Assembly (NCBI RefSeq): GCF_050003625.1
Contig: NC_134398.1
Span: 82,306,003 to 82,370,002, forward strand
DNA length: 64,000 nt
Direction: 5' to 3'
Source of the DNA: Haematobia irritans
Lineage: Eukaryota > Arthropoda > Insecta > Diptera > Muscidae
Both the position numbers and the translations under genes were made by a program. Under the pieces are notes generated by a model. The model was not told the origin of the DNA. It made no database searches and saw only the letters and a list, made by a program, of their open reading frames with translations. Of this stretch, positions 9,769-20,299 are shown piece after piece (the stretch's first letter is position 1; every line of letters begins with the position of its first letter).

Positions 9769-10744
9769 CACGGATGAAAAAGACTGTTTTTCATATGTTT
9801 GGCTATAAACATTATATGTTTGGAACATAAATTTTTAAACACAATATTTTTGAGTGCAAGCATATAATGTTCATAAACTAGCATAACATGTTTGGGACAT
9901 ATATGTTAATATGTTAGAACATATTATGTTTGGGACATAAAATGTTTGTAAATATAATATGCTTGGATGCAAACATATATTAATTTAGAAATAGCCTATA
10001 AACATATATGTGTTTAGTAGCTTGGAGCGCTATTTAACAGGGAGCGATATTGAATTAAGTTGGTGGTTGTTGTCTGTTATTACAAAATTAACATTTTATT
10101 TTTCCTTGGGCAATTGATCAGCTACTTCTTTGATCCTTACAAACTGTGAGGTCCGCTGTTCGAATCCCCGTCCGGCAAAAGGTAAAATTAAAATAAAAAA
10201 ATCATAAAATTGAATAATTTCTTCTACAATGTTTGTATTACAGAAAAAGGTGCTAAGAACTAAAAAATCTCGTGGAAGTGAGTAAGATGTCGGGGAATAT
10301 ACAATTGGGCAGAAACAAAATTTTGAGCATTCAGGTCGAAAACCTATGTTGTTAGCACCTATATTACCTGTTTATTTTTATAATTCATTATGATTGTAAA
10401 TATATAAATAAATAAATAAAATTTTGAGCACAATATTGTTTGGGAAAATTTTTTTTAAGCATATAATATTTTTGGGTGCAAAATGCTTCCAAATATATTA
10501 TATGGTCACATAATAACATATTGTTTTTTGGAAGACAACATTATTGAATTTGGATGCAAAAATACAAAATGTTTGGAACTTAGACTACCCAAACATATAT
10601 TGTTTAGACCAATATGCTTTCAAACATATTATATATTGGTAGAGATCAAACATATAAATGTTTGGGCAATACCCAAAAATGTATATGCTTGAAGCAAAAT
10701 ATGTTTGGGAGTATATGTTACAGAAGCGATTTTTTGTGAGGGTG
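9769..10744. mobile_element. CACGGATG element with captured tRNA-like module
   Basis: The start CACGGATGAAAAAGACTG and the next 300 bases are about 99% identical to 63700-64000, which fixes the left boundary. The body is full of variants of CATATNATGTTTGGGACAT. The right end, GATTTTTTGTGAGGGTG, is set by comparison with 8838-8892 and is less certain. The terminal inverted repeats are weak. Bases about 10125-10320 are homologous to module B of the CACGCAAA elements, including the B box GTTCGAATCCCC and the downstream GTTTGTATTACAGAAAAAGG. Confidence 0.7.
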
Positions 10745-11619
10745 CAGAAAAAAATAGAACTTGTTCCACAAACTTTTCTTCTAAAGCGCATCCCGGGATC
10801 CTCCATCGAGTTTGCGATGCATGATGTACGCTATTAGGCTGTTTTAAATGAAAAAATAAGTTTTTGACAGTTAAATTTCAAATTTCAAAATATTGAAAAT
10901 TTAATTAAACACTTTATCCTCGATTGAATTTGAACCATTTGAATTGAATTGAATTTGTTTCATTTGACATATTCATTTTGCTAATTAATAAAATTTTTTT
11001 GTTGATTTTTAATGTATGTACTTCATACTCTCAAAAAAAGTGAACTCTCCATTTCACTAAAGCCAATTTAACTATATTATTATATACTATATTATTATAA
11101 GTTCATGCAATTATTATGTTTGGAGAAAGTTTCCTTTACTCTAATAATTTTTTGAGTACGATACTTAAATTAACTAAAAAACGAAAAAAAAATTATACGC
11201 AAATTAAGCATAAAGGTTTACTAAATTCGTATTTATCACAAAATAGTTCAATAATACTGTTTAGTTAAAATTTTCTAAAAATATTAAAAAAAATTTTAAA
11301 ATTTACCAAAAGTTTCCTTCCGCCCACAATTATCATATCCGCCCACAATTATCAAACTTTTCTCGAACAACCCAGCAAAAAATGGAGCACTATTTCAGCA
11401 GAATTGTAAGGGAGAGAGGCAGAACCAACTGCTTACAAAACAACAGACTTCTACACAACGCTGATATAATTGCTCATTTCAATAGCAATATTGCTCAGAA
11501 GTGATACATGATTCTATTTTATAGTATGAAGTAAAACAGTACTGCTTTTCTTGCATCTATACGGCATGCGTTGGTTGCAATAACGTCAACGAATGATCGT
11601 AAACTAATTTGAGTATTCG
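10745..11619. other. Intergenic with a short TIR-like start
   Basis: Around 11030-11080 the sequence GTGAACTCTCCATTTCACTA resembles the left end of the element proposed at 29250-29757. A direct repeat CCGCCCACAATTATCA occurs twice near 11330. I see no gene. Confidence 0.4.
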
Positions 11620-11967
11620 TTTACTTTATTGCCTCTGATACAAAAATTTTCAATCACGAAAATTGAAGATTCAATCATTTCTTTAATTGAAATGTCTGCA
11701 ATCACGAAAATGGTAGTATCAATCACCCATTTTGATTGAAAACCAACACGATTTTCAATTTAATTGAATTTTGTCACGGAATCAATTAATTGTGTGATTG
11801 AATCAATTAAAAACGTGATTGGTTTTTGACATAAAATTCAATCACAGTTTTAATTGAATCAATTAAAATTTTAATTAATTTCGCGATAAAAATCAATCAA
11901 CTATTTGGTTGATTCAATTAAATTAATAATTGATATTGGCCATAAATTTCAATCCAAAAATGTATAT
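11620..11967. repeat. AATTGAATCAATTAAA-rich element, interrupted by the retrotransposon
   Basis: A dense series of short palindromic motifs (CAATCACGAAAAT, TTGATTGAATCAATTAA). Similar sequence occurs at 28005-28063 with 28848-29090, 34560-34790 and 37820-37930. Probably a MITE family. The Gypsy-type element entered at its right side at ATAT. Confidence 0.55.
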
Positions 11968-12570
11968 TGTTACGTTTTTATATTTAGGCGTTTTTAATTA
12001 CCCGACAATTAAAACACAGTTCTTTTAAATAACGACAATCTACAATTTATTTACTATGACTTCACACTTTACAATTCGTTCACACTGAAGTTATTCGTTT
12101 GACGCTTTAATTAAGACTGACTCGCAAGCAGCATGCGAGCGCTTTTATATATGACGGTGTGGCAATACGAGAACATTCTGGTAGCACTACAATATTCTGG
12201 CAACGCCAGAACATTCTTAGACAATGCTAGAAGGATCTACGACCATTAAGTAATTCGTCTGGTGGCTGCCAAACACATACACACTCACATAGATATATGC
12301 TCGCATTACTACAACAACAATGACAATAGACAATGAGATGAAATGAGAAAGCAAAATAACAAAGCAAAGGGGTTGTTATTCTATGAGAGAGTAAGAACTA
12401 ACATTTCGGTAAGCAAACAAAAGAACATAAAAGAAATTCAGGAAAATACTAGAAAATGAATAGATGATTCCAACAAGTGATAGCGAAATTTTATCGTTAC
12501 AATTTTAAATTTTAAATTAACGGAAACTAATTTAAATAAACTTATATCTATAATTATCAAATTCGTAACA
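11968..12570 (-). repeat. 3' LTR (603 bp) of the Gypsy-type element
   Basis: The LTR runs from TGTTACG to CGTAACA, and the ends are perfect 7-bp inverted repeats. It differs from 17512-18114 at about three of 603 positions. The element is flanked by ATAT (11964-11967 and 18115-18118). Confidence 0.95.
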
Positions 12571-12585
12571 CTGCCTCCCGCTTAA
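12571..12585 (-). promoter_or_regulatory. Polypurine tract
   Basis: On the minus strand AAGCGGGAGGCAG directly precedes the 3' LTR start TGTTACG. Its position and purine content fit the plus-strand primer of reverse transcription. It overlaps the last bases of pol. Confidence 0.7.
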
Positions 12586-15500
12586 GCCTGTTCGTCCCGA
12601 ACAGGCACAGAACCTGTTCCGTAAGGAGCCAATCGTTCCAGATGTACAACTTTCATCTTTGATCTAGGGCTGTCGTCCTTCTGAATCCGGTATACAACAT
12701 CATTGATCTTCTTGATGACTTTGTATGGGCCTTCCCACTGTGTTTGCAGTTTGGGACACAGTCCTTTCTTTCGTTGCGGGTTAAATAGCAGAACCAATTC
12801 TTCTTCTTGGAAGCCCTCAGTATTTACAGCACGATCGTATCTCGCCTTCATTCTGTTGCTGACCATTTTTATTTTGTTGCGCACTGATTCGTGAACTTCT
12901 CCGAAAGTGTTTGGGATGTCGTTTCTGTTTTCTTCCATGGCGAGCTCATAAGGTTTAGCGCCGAATATCAGATCTCCAGGCAACTTTAACTCAGTTCCGA
13001 ATAGAACATTGGCCGGTGTTCGAGAGGTGGAATCATGAATGGCAGATCTATAGGACAGCAAAAACTTTGGTATATGCTCGTCCCAGTCCCTCTGGCCGTT
13101 GTCCACCACTTTTCGAAGATGTTCCTCCAGGGTGCGATTAAACCTTTCTACCATGCCATCGGATTGTGGATGTAATGGCGTAGTCCTCGTTTTCTTGATA
13201 CCAAGGGATTCACACATCTCTTTGAATATGGCCGATTCAAAATTTCTTCCCTGGTCTGAGTGAATCTCGGACGGCACACCGTAGCGACATATCCAGTTTT
13301 TGTTGACCACATCCACAATCGTTTTTGCCTCTTGGTTTGGAATTGCATACACCTCCGGCCATTTGCTGAAGTAATCCATGACCACAAGGACATAACGGTT
13401 TCCAGAATCACTTACTGGGAAAGGGCCTGCCACGTCCATTGCTATTCTTTCAAACGGGGCTCCTGGTCTATACTCTTGCATAGGACCTCGACTTTTCCTT
13501 GTTGGACCTTTCGCCTTCATGCATTTCTCGCAATTGGCTACCCATTCAGCAATTGATTTCTGGCATCCAACCCAGTAGAATCGTTGCTTCACTTTTTCGG
13601 CGGTTTTGGTTATTCCCAGATGACCTCCACTGGGACCATTATGGAACTCCGCCAAAACGTCTCTTATTTTGGAATCCGGTACGATGATCAAATTTCGGCT
13701 GCTCTTGCCATCTTCGCTTTCCCATTTACGTTGCAGGGATCCATTGACTAGAACTAAACTATCCCATTGAGCCCAGTATGATTTCATAAGTGGACTTTCG
13801 GCTGCGATGTCTTTCTTACTGGGCTTCTCGTTCTCTTCCTTTGCCGAAATAATTTTGTTCAAAATGGGATCTTTACGCTGTTCTGTTGGCCAGTCCACTC
13901 CAGATTCGATGTGTAACAGCCGAATATCAACAATCTCCTCCTTATGTTCAGCTTTCGAGCAGTGCTTGCATTCTATACTGCAAGGTCGACGTGACAAAGC
14001 GTCAGCGTTACCGTGTTTTCCACCTTTTCTATGCTCGACACTGAAATCATAGCTTTGGAGCCTCTCGATCCAACGTGCCAGTTGAGCTTCCGGATTCTTG
14101 AATTGGAGCAACCATCGTAGAGCTGAGTGATCAGTCCTGAGCAAGAAGTGTTGTCCATACAAATATTTATGATAATGTTTTACACTCTCTATGACGGCTA
14201 GCAGCTCTCGTCGCGTTACACAGTAGTTCTTTTCGGGCTTGGACAACGTTCGGCTGAAATATCCGATGACCTTCTCCTTGCCGTCTATCTGTTGGGATAG
14301 CACACCTCCAATACCATGCGCGCTAGCATCTGTATCCAAAACAAATTCTTCGCCCGGAATAGGATACGCCAGAACAGGAGCTGAACATAAAAGTTCTTTT
14401 AAATGTTGGAATGAATCCTCCTGTTCGTCGCTCCACTGGAACTTCTGACCTTTTTGCGTCAATTTATGGAGACTAGCGGCGATGCTGGCGAAGTTTGGGA
14501 CGAATCGTCGGTAATATGTACATAACCCAAGGAAACTTCTTAATTCGTGGAGATTTCGGGGTCGTGGCCAATCTCTGACAGCTTGGATTTTGTCTTCATC
14601 GGTGGATATGCCCTCTGCAGTCACATGATGACCCAGGTATTTAACTTCCCGCTGAAAAAGGGAGCATTTCTTTGCGTTAAGGCGTAGACCAGCGGCTGAC
14701 AATTGCTGGATAACGTCTTTCAAGTTCTTAAGGTGCTCGTCAAATGTTTTGCCCATCACTATGATGTCATCCAAGTATATCAAGCACGATTTCCAGTGCA
14801 ACCCCTTCAGTACCCGCTCCATCAATCTTTCGAAGGTAGCCGGAGCGTTGCAGAGCCCGAACGGCATTACATTGAATTGCCAGAGACCGCCATTAACGCC
14901 AAAAGCCGTCTTTTCCTTGTCTTTCTCGGCGATCTCTACTTGCCAATATCCACTCTGCAAATCAAGCGTAGAAAACCATGTTGTTCCGGCTAGTGTGTCC
15001 AACGTGTCATCAATGCGTGGAAGCGGATAACTGTCCTTTTTGGTGACATCATTCAGTTTTCTGTAGTCCACGCAGAATCGGGTACTTCCATCTTTCTTTT
15101 TGACCAGCACAACTGGGGAACACCAAGGACTTGATGATGGCTCGATCACTCCACTCTCCGCCATTTCCTTTATGAGCTTTTGAACTTCGTCTCTTTTTGC
15201 CAGGGGAACACTTCGTGGTGCCTGTTTTATGGGCCTTTCTTCTGCGGTTTTAATTTCATGTTTCACTACAGATGTTCTTCCTTGATTTCCCTTTTCAGAA
15301 GCAAAAGCACAGGCGTTTTTCCACAACAATTGCTTGGCTTTATTTCTCTCTGACGGCGATAGATGACGTGTCCAAGCCTCGACATACGCTTCTAGATGTT
15401 TTCTCACTGCTCCATGTGTCTTTGATGAGTTGCCTTCCAAATTGACTATTGCCTCGGCTGGTGTACATTTGCCAATATCAGAAAATTTTACAATTTGCTC

Positions 15501-15857
15501 GTGATTGTCAGACAAGTTCAAGACACGAACTGGTATTAGTCTCTCTTCGTTCGTTGTTACCAGGGCATTTGCTATCAAGATGTTGTTGCTTTTGTTTTCT
15601 GCTGGTTCAACAACCCACAATTGGCCGACTTCACAATCTCCATTCATAGAAACCCATATAATTGCTTCGGCATTCGGTGGTATAGACTCTGACTGGCTCG
15701 TTGTCAAACGTCTGACAGGTGTATTCCCGTCGTATCCCACGTTTACCGTTATTTCGGCATCGCACCATGTCATTACACGACGCTTCATATCCAAATTGAG
15801 ACCAAAAGCAATCATGAAATCCGCTCCAATTATAACTTCGTCTACTATATCGGCCAC
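12582..15857 (-). CDS. Gypsy pol: end of protease, RT, RNase H, integrase
   Basis: Open frame of about 1091 codons, entered from upstream and not at a true start (the first codon here is GTG, 15855-15857). In order it holds the protease C-terminus (first about 40 residues), reverse transcriptase with the catalytic YLDD near residue 361 (plus-strand 14765-14779), RNase H with DTDASAHG (about 14310-14337), the integrase zinc-binding HLGIT...CEKC region, and the integrase core with D (near 13435), D in SDQGRNFES (near 13255) and E in GMVERFNR (near 13145), followed by a GPY-type C-terminal segment. All these catalytic residues are present. The frame differs from the one carrying the protease active site upstream, so translation of the whole polyprotein is broken. 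Confidence 0.93.
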   Translation of the reverse strand: MADIVDEVIIGADFMIAFGLNLDMKRRVMTWCDAEITVNVGYDGNTPVRRLTTSQSESIPPNAEAIIWVSMNGDCEVGQLWVVEPAENKSNNILIANALVTTNEERLIPVRVLNLSDNHEQIVKFSDIGKCTPAEAIVNLEGNSSKTHGAVRKHLEAYVEAWTRHLSPSERNKAKQLLWKNACAFASEKGNQGRTSVVKHEIKTAEERPIKQAPRSVPLAKRDEVQKLIKEMAESGVIEPSSSPWCSPVVLVKKKDGSTRFCVDYRKLNDVTKKDSYPLPRIDDTLDTLAGTTWFSTLDLQSGYWQVEIAEKDKEKTAFGVNGGLWQFNVMPFGLCNAPATFERLMERVLKGLHWKSCLIYLDDIIVMGKTFDEHLKNLKDVIQQLSAAGLRLNAKKCSLFQREVKYLGHHVTAEGISTDEDKIQAVRDWPRPRNLHELRSFLGLCTYYRRFVPNFASIAASLHKLTQKGQKFQWSDEQEDSFQHLKELLCSAPVLAYPIPGEEFVLDTDASAHGIGGVLSQQIDGKEKVIGYFSRTLSKPEKNYCVTRRELLAVIESVKHYHKYLYGQHFLLRTDHSALRWLLQFKNPEAQLARWIERLQSYDFSVEHRKGGKHGNADALSRRPCSIECKHCSKAEHKEEIVDIRLLHIESGVDWPTEQRKDPILNKIISAKEENEKPSKKDIAAESPLMKSYWAQWDSLVLVNGSLQRKWESEDGKSSRNLIIVPDSKIRDVLAEFHNGPSGGHLGITKTAEKVKQRFYWVGCQKSIAEWVANCEKCMKAKGPTRKSRGPMQEYRPGAPFERIAMDVAGPFPVSDSGNRYVLVVMDYFSKWPEVYAIPNQEAKTIVDVVNKNWICRYGVPSEIHSDQGRNFESAIFKEMCESLGIKKTRTTPLHPQSDGMVERFNRTLEEHLRKVVDNGQRDWDEHIPKFLLSYRSAIHDSTSRTPANVLFGTELKLPGDLIFGAKPYELAMEENRNDIPNTFGEVHESVRNKIKMVSNRMKARYDRAVNTEGFQEEELVLLFNPQRKKGLCPKLQTQWEGPYKVIKKINDVVYRIQKDDSPRSKMKVVHLERLAPYGTGSVPVRDEQA

Positions 15858-16161
15858 AATGAAATCATAAGTAACGGATTTGTTAGCAATAGTTAATTTT
15901 ACGGTGACCTTTCCATATACGGTTGCGGGTTCCCTGTAGCCGTGCGTAGCTTGACTCCAATCAGTGGTGTAACTTTTCCTTTTACTAAATCAGATCTAAT
16001 GATAGACTTTGATGCACCAGTATCCAACGTCAAAGTACGCTTGTCGCCATTAATAACACCCGCAATAGTTAAATTGTTATTTTTCTGTTGAACTATTGCT
16101 ATGGAGATGGTGGGGCCATCGTCTGTGGGAGCCAGCTCTTGCCCCGCTGAACTAGCTCGAT
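15858..16161 (-). pseudogene. Gypsy protease N-terminal part, out of frame with pol
   Basis: The aspartic protease motif LDTGASKS is encoded at about 16005-16030 (minus strand). Its frame is neither that of gag (ending at 16162) nor that of the rest of pol. The pol frame itself has a TGA at 15990-15992. The gag-to-protease change may be normal ribosomal frameshifting. The second change near 15930 lies inside the conserved protease and looks like a one-base indel or a sequencing error. Confidence 0.75.
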
Positions 16162-17472
16162 TTAGTTTAAAGGTGACTCACTTGACTGAGGGGTCACCTT
16201 CTTATGGTTATTGTTTAATGGAGATGGTGATGTGGATCTTGACCGTTTGCGTCGTGCTTTGCATTCTCGAGCTAGATGTCCCGTCTTATCACAGTTATAG
16301 CATTTGATTCGGGATTTAGTTGCATCCTGTTTCAATTCTTGCATTACCTGCTTCATTGCCTCTTTCATCGAGTCAATGATAGATTTCGATTCTTCACACT
16401 CGGTCTCTACTCTGTGTACTTTGTGAATTTGAGGCCGTGCCAGCAATCTCGCAGTTTCTTGCGCAAGTGCAAATGTTACTGTTTCTGCGAATGTAGCCTT
16501 TTGTGACGCATATGTTGCACATTTTATGTCTGGGTCTCGAATGCCATTCACAAAGGTCTCAATTTTGATGCGGTCCACAAGTGGGTGACTCTCGCCTGGG
16601 TATGTCAGTAGCACCAACCGCTCAACTTCTGTTGCAAAGTCTTGTAGAGTCTCGTTTGATTTCTGGACTCTACCTCTTAATTCCATTCTAAAGATGTCTT
16701 GCTTGTGCTCTCCACCATACTTGCGTTGAAGCGCCGCTATTACTTCATTATAGTTATTTCTAGAAACAGCGGGAATGCTTTGTATCACATCAGCAGCATT
16801 GCCCTTTAATGCCAATAGAAGTTCAATTGCTTTATCATCGTCATTCCACAAATTTCTAGAAGCAACCATTTCGAATTGGAATTTGAAGACATCAAATGAC
16901 GTTGAGCCATCGAAAACAGGAGTTTTGATTTTTGAGCCCTCGATGACGCGCACTGGACCACCTTTAATTTCCAGCTCTGACATTTTTTTCTCGATGTGCA
17001 GAAACTTCTCATCATGAACCATAATTTTCTCATCCACGGAAAGAACTTTCTTATCCAATTCCACAATTTGATTTTCTATATGGTCCACACGTTTCTCCAT
17101 GCCTTCAGAAATTTGTTGTAATTTTTCGTTGACCATTCTAGAATTTTCGTCGAATTTTTCTTCCAATTTTCTAGAATTTTCTTCCATTTTTCTAGAATTT
17201 TCTTCCATCATTTTGCTCAAAGCATTGAGCATTGATGTGTAATCCACAACATTCGAAGCCACAGATGGAGTTTCTACACTGCTTGTATTGACGAGTATTG
17301 ATTCATCAATGTCTTCCTTATAATCAAACTCATGCGTCGCAATGTCCATATTACGCCGTTCAAACTCTTCCAGTAGACGCTTTTGAAGCTGGGCCTTATT
17401 GCCCGTTGTCGGCAGCTCCAGTTTGCTCAATTCCTTTTTTAAGTCTTCCACTCGAAGCTCATTAAACTTCAT
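16162..17472 (-). CDS. Gypsy gag
   Basis: A 436-residue structural protein of the retrotransposon particle; it packages element RNA in the cytoplasm. Residues about 1-40 (starting MKFNELRVEDLKKELSK) look like a SAP-type helix-extended-helix motif, which is unusual for Gag and could bind nucleic acid. Residues about 75-165 are a long charged coiled coil with repeated EENSRK. The retrotransposon Gag fold follows (about 185-300). One zinc knuckle CYNCDKTGHLAREC lies at residues about 391-404, followed by a basic Ser-rich tail. The ATG at 17470-17472 lies about 20 bases from the primer site. The frame is intact. Confidence 0.92.
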   Translation of the reverse strand: MKFNELRVEDLKKELSKLELPTTGNKAQLQKRLLEEFERRNMDIATHEFDYKEDIDESILVNTSSVETPSVASNVVDYTSMLNALSKMMEENSRKMEENSRKLEEKFDENSRMVNEKLQQISEGMEKRVDHIENQIVELDKKVLSVDEKIMVHDEKFLHIEKKMSELEIKGGPVRVIEGSKIKTPVFDGSTSFDVFKFQFEMVASRNLWNDDDKAIELLLALKGNAADVIQSIPAVSRNNYNEVIAALQRKYGGEHKQDIFRMELRGRVQKSNETLQDFATEVERLVLLTYPGESHPLVDRIKIETFVNGIRDPDIKCATYASQKATFAETVTFALAQETARLLARPQIHKVHRVETECEESKSIIDSMKEAMKQVMQELKQDATKSRIKCYNCDKTGHLARECKARRKRSRSTSPSPLNNNHKKVTPQSSESPLN

Positions 17473-17494
17473 TGTAGATTTTTTTTTCGTTATT

Positions 17495-17509
17495 CCACTT
17501 CTGACACCA
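17495..17509 (-). promoter_or_regulatory. Primer-binding site, tRNA-Leu type
   Basis: The minus strand reads TGGTGTCAGAAGTGG two bases after the 5' LTR. This complements the 3' end of an animal tRNA-Leu (CCACTTCTGACACCA). The same primer is known for mdg3-type elements. Confidence 0.85.
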
Positions 17510-17511
17510 AT

Positions 17512-18114
17512 TGTTACGTTTTTATATTTAGGCGTTTTTAATTACCCGACAATTAAAACACAGTTCTTTTAAATAACGACAATCTACAATTTATTTACTA
17601 TGACTTCACACTTTACAATTCGTTCACACTGAAGTTATTCGTTTGACGCTTTAATTAAGACTGACTCGTTAGCAGCATGCGAGCGCTTTTATATATGACG
17701 GTGTGGCAATACGAGAACATTCTGGTAGCACTACAATATTCTGGCAACGCCAGAACATTCTTAGACAATGCTAGAAGGATCTACGACCATTAAGTAATTC
17801 GTCTGGTGGCTGCCAAACACATACACACTCACATAGATATATGCTCGCATTACTACAACAACAATGACAATAGACAATGAGATGAAATGAGAAAGCAAAA
17901 TAACAAAGCAAAGGGGTTGTTATTCTATGAGAGAGTAAGAACTAACATTTCGGTAAGCAAACAAAAGAACATAAAAGAAATTCAGGAAAATACTAGAAAA
18001 TGAATAGATGATTCCAAAAAGTGATAGCGAAATTTTATCGTTACAATTTTAAATTTTAAATTAACGGAAACTAATTTAAATAAACTTATATCTATAATTA
18101 TCAAATTCGTAACA
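17512..18114 (-). repeat. 5' LTR (603 bp) of the Gypsy-type element
   Basis: Identical in length to 11968-12570. Three differences are seen, two near the ACTCGTTAGCAG motif and one near CCAAAAAGTG. Flanked by ATAT. Confidence 0.95.
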
Positions 18115-19324
18115 ATATATTGCACCCCAAAAATCTTATTTAGTTTTATTAGAAATAAAAAATCGTCAATATTTTATATTTCTGAATTACGCTATAGACT
18201 AAAGAATTTGGTTTTTGTTATTAGTGTGTTTTGTTCTAACATAACTTAGACATACAATTATGATCAATAACAACTAAAGGCTTAAAAAAATAAACGATAT
18301 AAATCATTATCTTCCTTATCATATTAACGATGTTAGCATGTTCCTTCTACACCGAAAAAAAAGTTTACTATTTTTTATGAAAAATGAACTAACCCATAGT
18401 AAGAATGACCATGATTTGGCGCCAAAGATTTTTTTCATCTAGATAAGTTCATGATTTATAAATTAGTTCATGTATTGCATCGTATTTTAGTTCATTATTA
18501 CTATGATGTGGGAAGAATATAGTTAAACAAATTCAAAATATTCCTGCTATCCGGAAAAATTAACAATTTTTTGGGAAACCTGTATTAAGAAATTGGTTTG
18601 AAATAAACTGTTTGTCGGTATAATTTTCAAAAAAGTAGAGAAATTGAGGAATCAAAGGTACAACAAGCCTGTATACAACTAAGAAATTTTTCGTACAAAA
18701 CAAGTCAATTTTCTATTACCACCAGTATTTTATTTCGAAAAATTATTATTATATTACACAAAACTATGGGTTATGATATACAATAAAAGAAATATTTTTA
18801 TTCGTAAGTTGGATGCAGTTACTTGTCGGTAGTTAGTAATTACTTCTTCAAAAGAGTAATATTCTATGTTATTAGGACTAAACTAATTAATTTAAATTTC
18901 CATGTTTTCTATCCATATGAAAGATATATGTGGCATAAGTTGCTATATTCAATTGAATTGTCCAATTTCATCGATTTTGGCTATCATTTGTTGGGCGGAT
19001 TTGTATTATAAGCATCTGAAATTGCAAAGTTGAAATATAAGAAAAATATTATCAAATTCTATCGTTCATATTGATTTTTATCTTACGGTTTTCAAGAGTA
19101 TTTCCTAAATCCAATAAGGATATCAGCTTAATTAGCATTAAACAGTAAGCATATTCAAAAAAATACCATTACAAGACCTGTCTACCTGCAAGTGAAAATA
19201 ATTATTTTTAATAAATTGAAATTTTCGTTTTATTAAAAACGGACAAAATACCGTTTATAGAAAAACTTACCACATTGAAAAATCCATCCAGTAGGTACAT
19301 TATTGGAATCATATCCATGGACTA
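18115..19324. other. Intergenic, possible remnant of the CACTGAAAA family
   Basis: Near 18355-18500 the sequence GAACTAACCCATAGTAAGAA and AATGACCATGATTTGG resembles the left end of the large TIR elements at 49236 and 57665, at low identity. The rest is unrecognised. Confidence 0.4.
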
Positions 19325-20076
19325 AAGGGTGATACGGTCAAAATTTGGTCAAGGGAAAACGCGTGTAAATCGGTGAAATCGTTTATTTAAAAAATCAAAT
19401 TAAATTTCTTTTTCAAGTTCAATTAGTATAAAATTCAGGAAAAATATTCAGGCTTTCGCTTTTCCAAATCCGAATTGCCGGGCCTCACTCTTGACACCTG
19501 CCATCAGATTTTGTACAGCCACCTTGTCCACCTTCTTCGCCGCAGAAAGCCAGTTTGCCTTGAACTGCTGCTCGTCCTTAGCAGTTTTTTGGTCTTCTTT
19601 AGGTTCCGCTTGACAATAGCCCAGTATTTCTCAATTGGGTGGAGCTCTGGCGTGTTGGGAGGGTTCTTGTCCTTGGGAACCTCCTGCACGTTGTTGGCGG
19701 CGTATCACTCCATGGCCTTTTTACCGTAATGGCAAGATGCCAAATCCGGCCAAAACAGTACGGAACAACCGTGTTTCTTCAGGAAAGGCAGCAGACGTTT
19801 ATTCAAACACTCTTTCACGTAAATTTCTTGGTTGACAGTCCCGGAAGCTATGAAAATGCTGCTTTTCAAGCCACAGGTACAGATGGCTTGCCAAACCAGA
19901 TATTTCTTTGCGAACTTTGACAGTTTTATGTGCTTGAAAATATCTGCTACCTTTCCCCTTCCTTTTGCCGTATAAAACTCCTGTCCCGGAAGCTGCTTGT
20001 AGTCGGCTTTGACGTAGGTTTCGTCGTTCATTACCACGCAGTCAAACTTCGTCAGCATCGTCGTGTACAGTATTTA
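19325..20076 (-). pseudogene. Mariner-superfamily transposase relic, DD37E type
   Basis: Minus-strand remnant of a cut-and-paste transposase. It includes NDETYVKADYKQLPG (first catalytic Asp), VLFWPDLASCHYGK (second Asp) and PPNTPELHPIEKYW (Glu); my count between the last two is 37 residues. The end of the element is TA then AAGGGTGATACGG at 19323-19337. A TGA at 19705-19707 replaces a codon in mid-protein, the frame shifts near 19590, and the N-terminal DNA-binding half is missing beyond 20074, where another element is inserted. Similar DD37E elements are known from mosquitoes (ITmD37E). Confidence 0.8.
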
Positions 20077-20296
20077 AGGTGTATATTAAGTTCGAGTTTA
20101 GAGGCTAAAATCGCAATTTTCATGATAAGTTTTCTTTAATAATCCATTATAAAAAAAATAATCTTTATAAAAAACTTGGTTTGGGCTATTTTCCATCAAG
20201 TTATATTTAAATTTGTATCGAAGACGTATAATTTTATACTTTTCTTAGTGATTTATTTTTAATTTTAGCGGCTAAACTCGAACTTAGTACTCACCT
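20077..20296. mobile_element. PIF/Harbinger-like MITE (220 bp)
   Basis: The TIRs start AGGTGTATATTAAGTTCGAG and, reversed, AGGTGAGTACTAAGTTCGAG, and are flanked by TTA on both sides (20074-20076 and 20297-20299). The 3-bp TTA target is typical of PIF/Harbinger. It interrupts or abuts the mariner relic. Confidence 0.8.
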
Positions 20297-20299
20297 TTA

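Larger units (their letters stand above)
11968..18114 (-). mobile_element. Near-complete Ty3/Gypsy LTR retrotransposon
   Basis: A 6.15-kb element on the minus strand: LTR, tRNA-Leu-type primer site, gag, protease-RT-RNase H-integrase, polypurine tract, LTR. The domain order with integrase last is that of Ty3/Gypsy. There is no envelope frame. The tRNA-Leu primer fits the mdg3-like group (inferred). LTR identity of about 99.5% indicates a recent insertion, but a frame break in the protease region (about 15930) should prevent this copy from making a full polyprotein. A related solo LTR lies at 30704-32731. Confidence 0.93.

Noticed and set aside
12703..15870. Several plus-strand open frames of 60-121 codons
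   Set aside because: They lie antisense to the well-supported Gypsy pol frame and have no domains.
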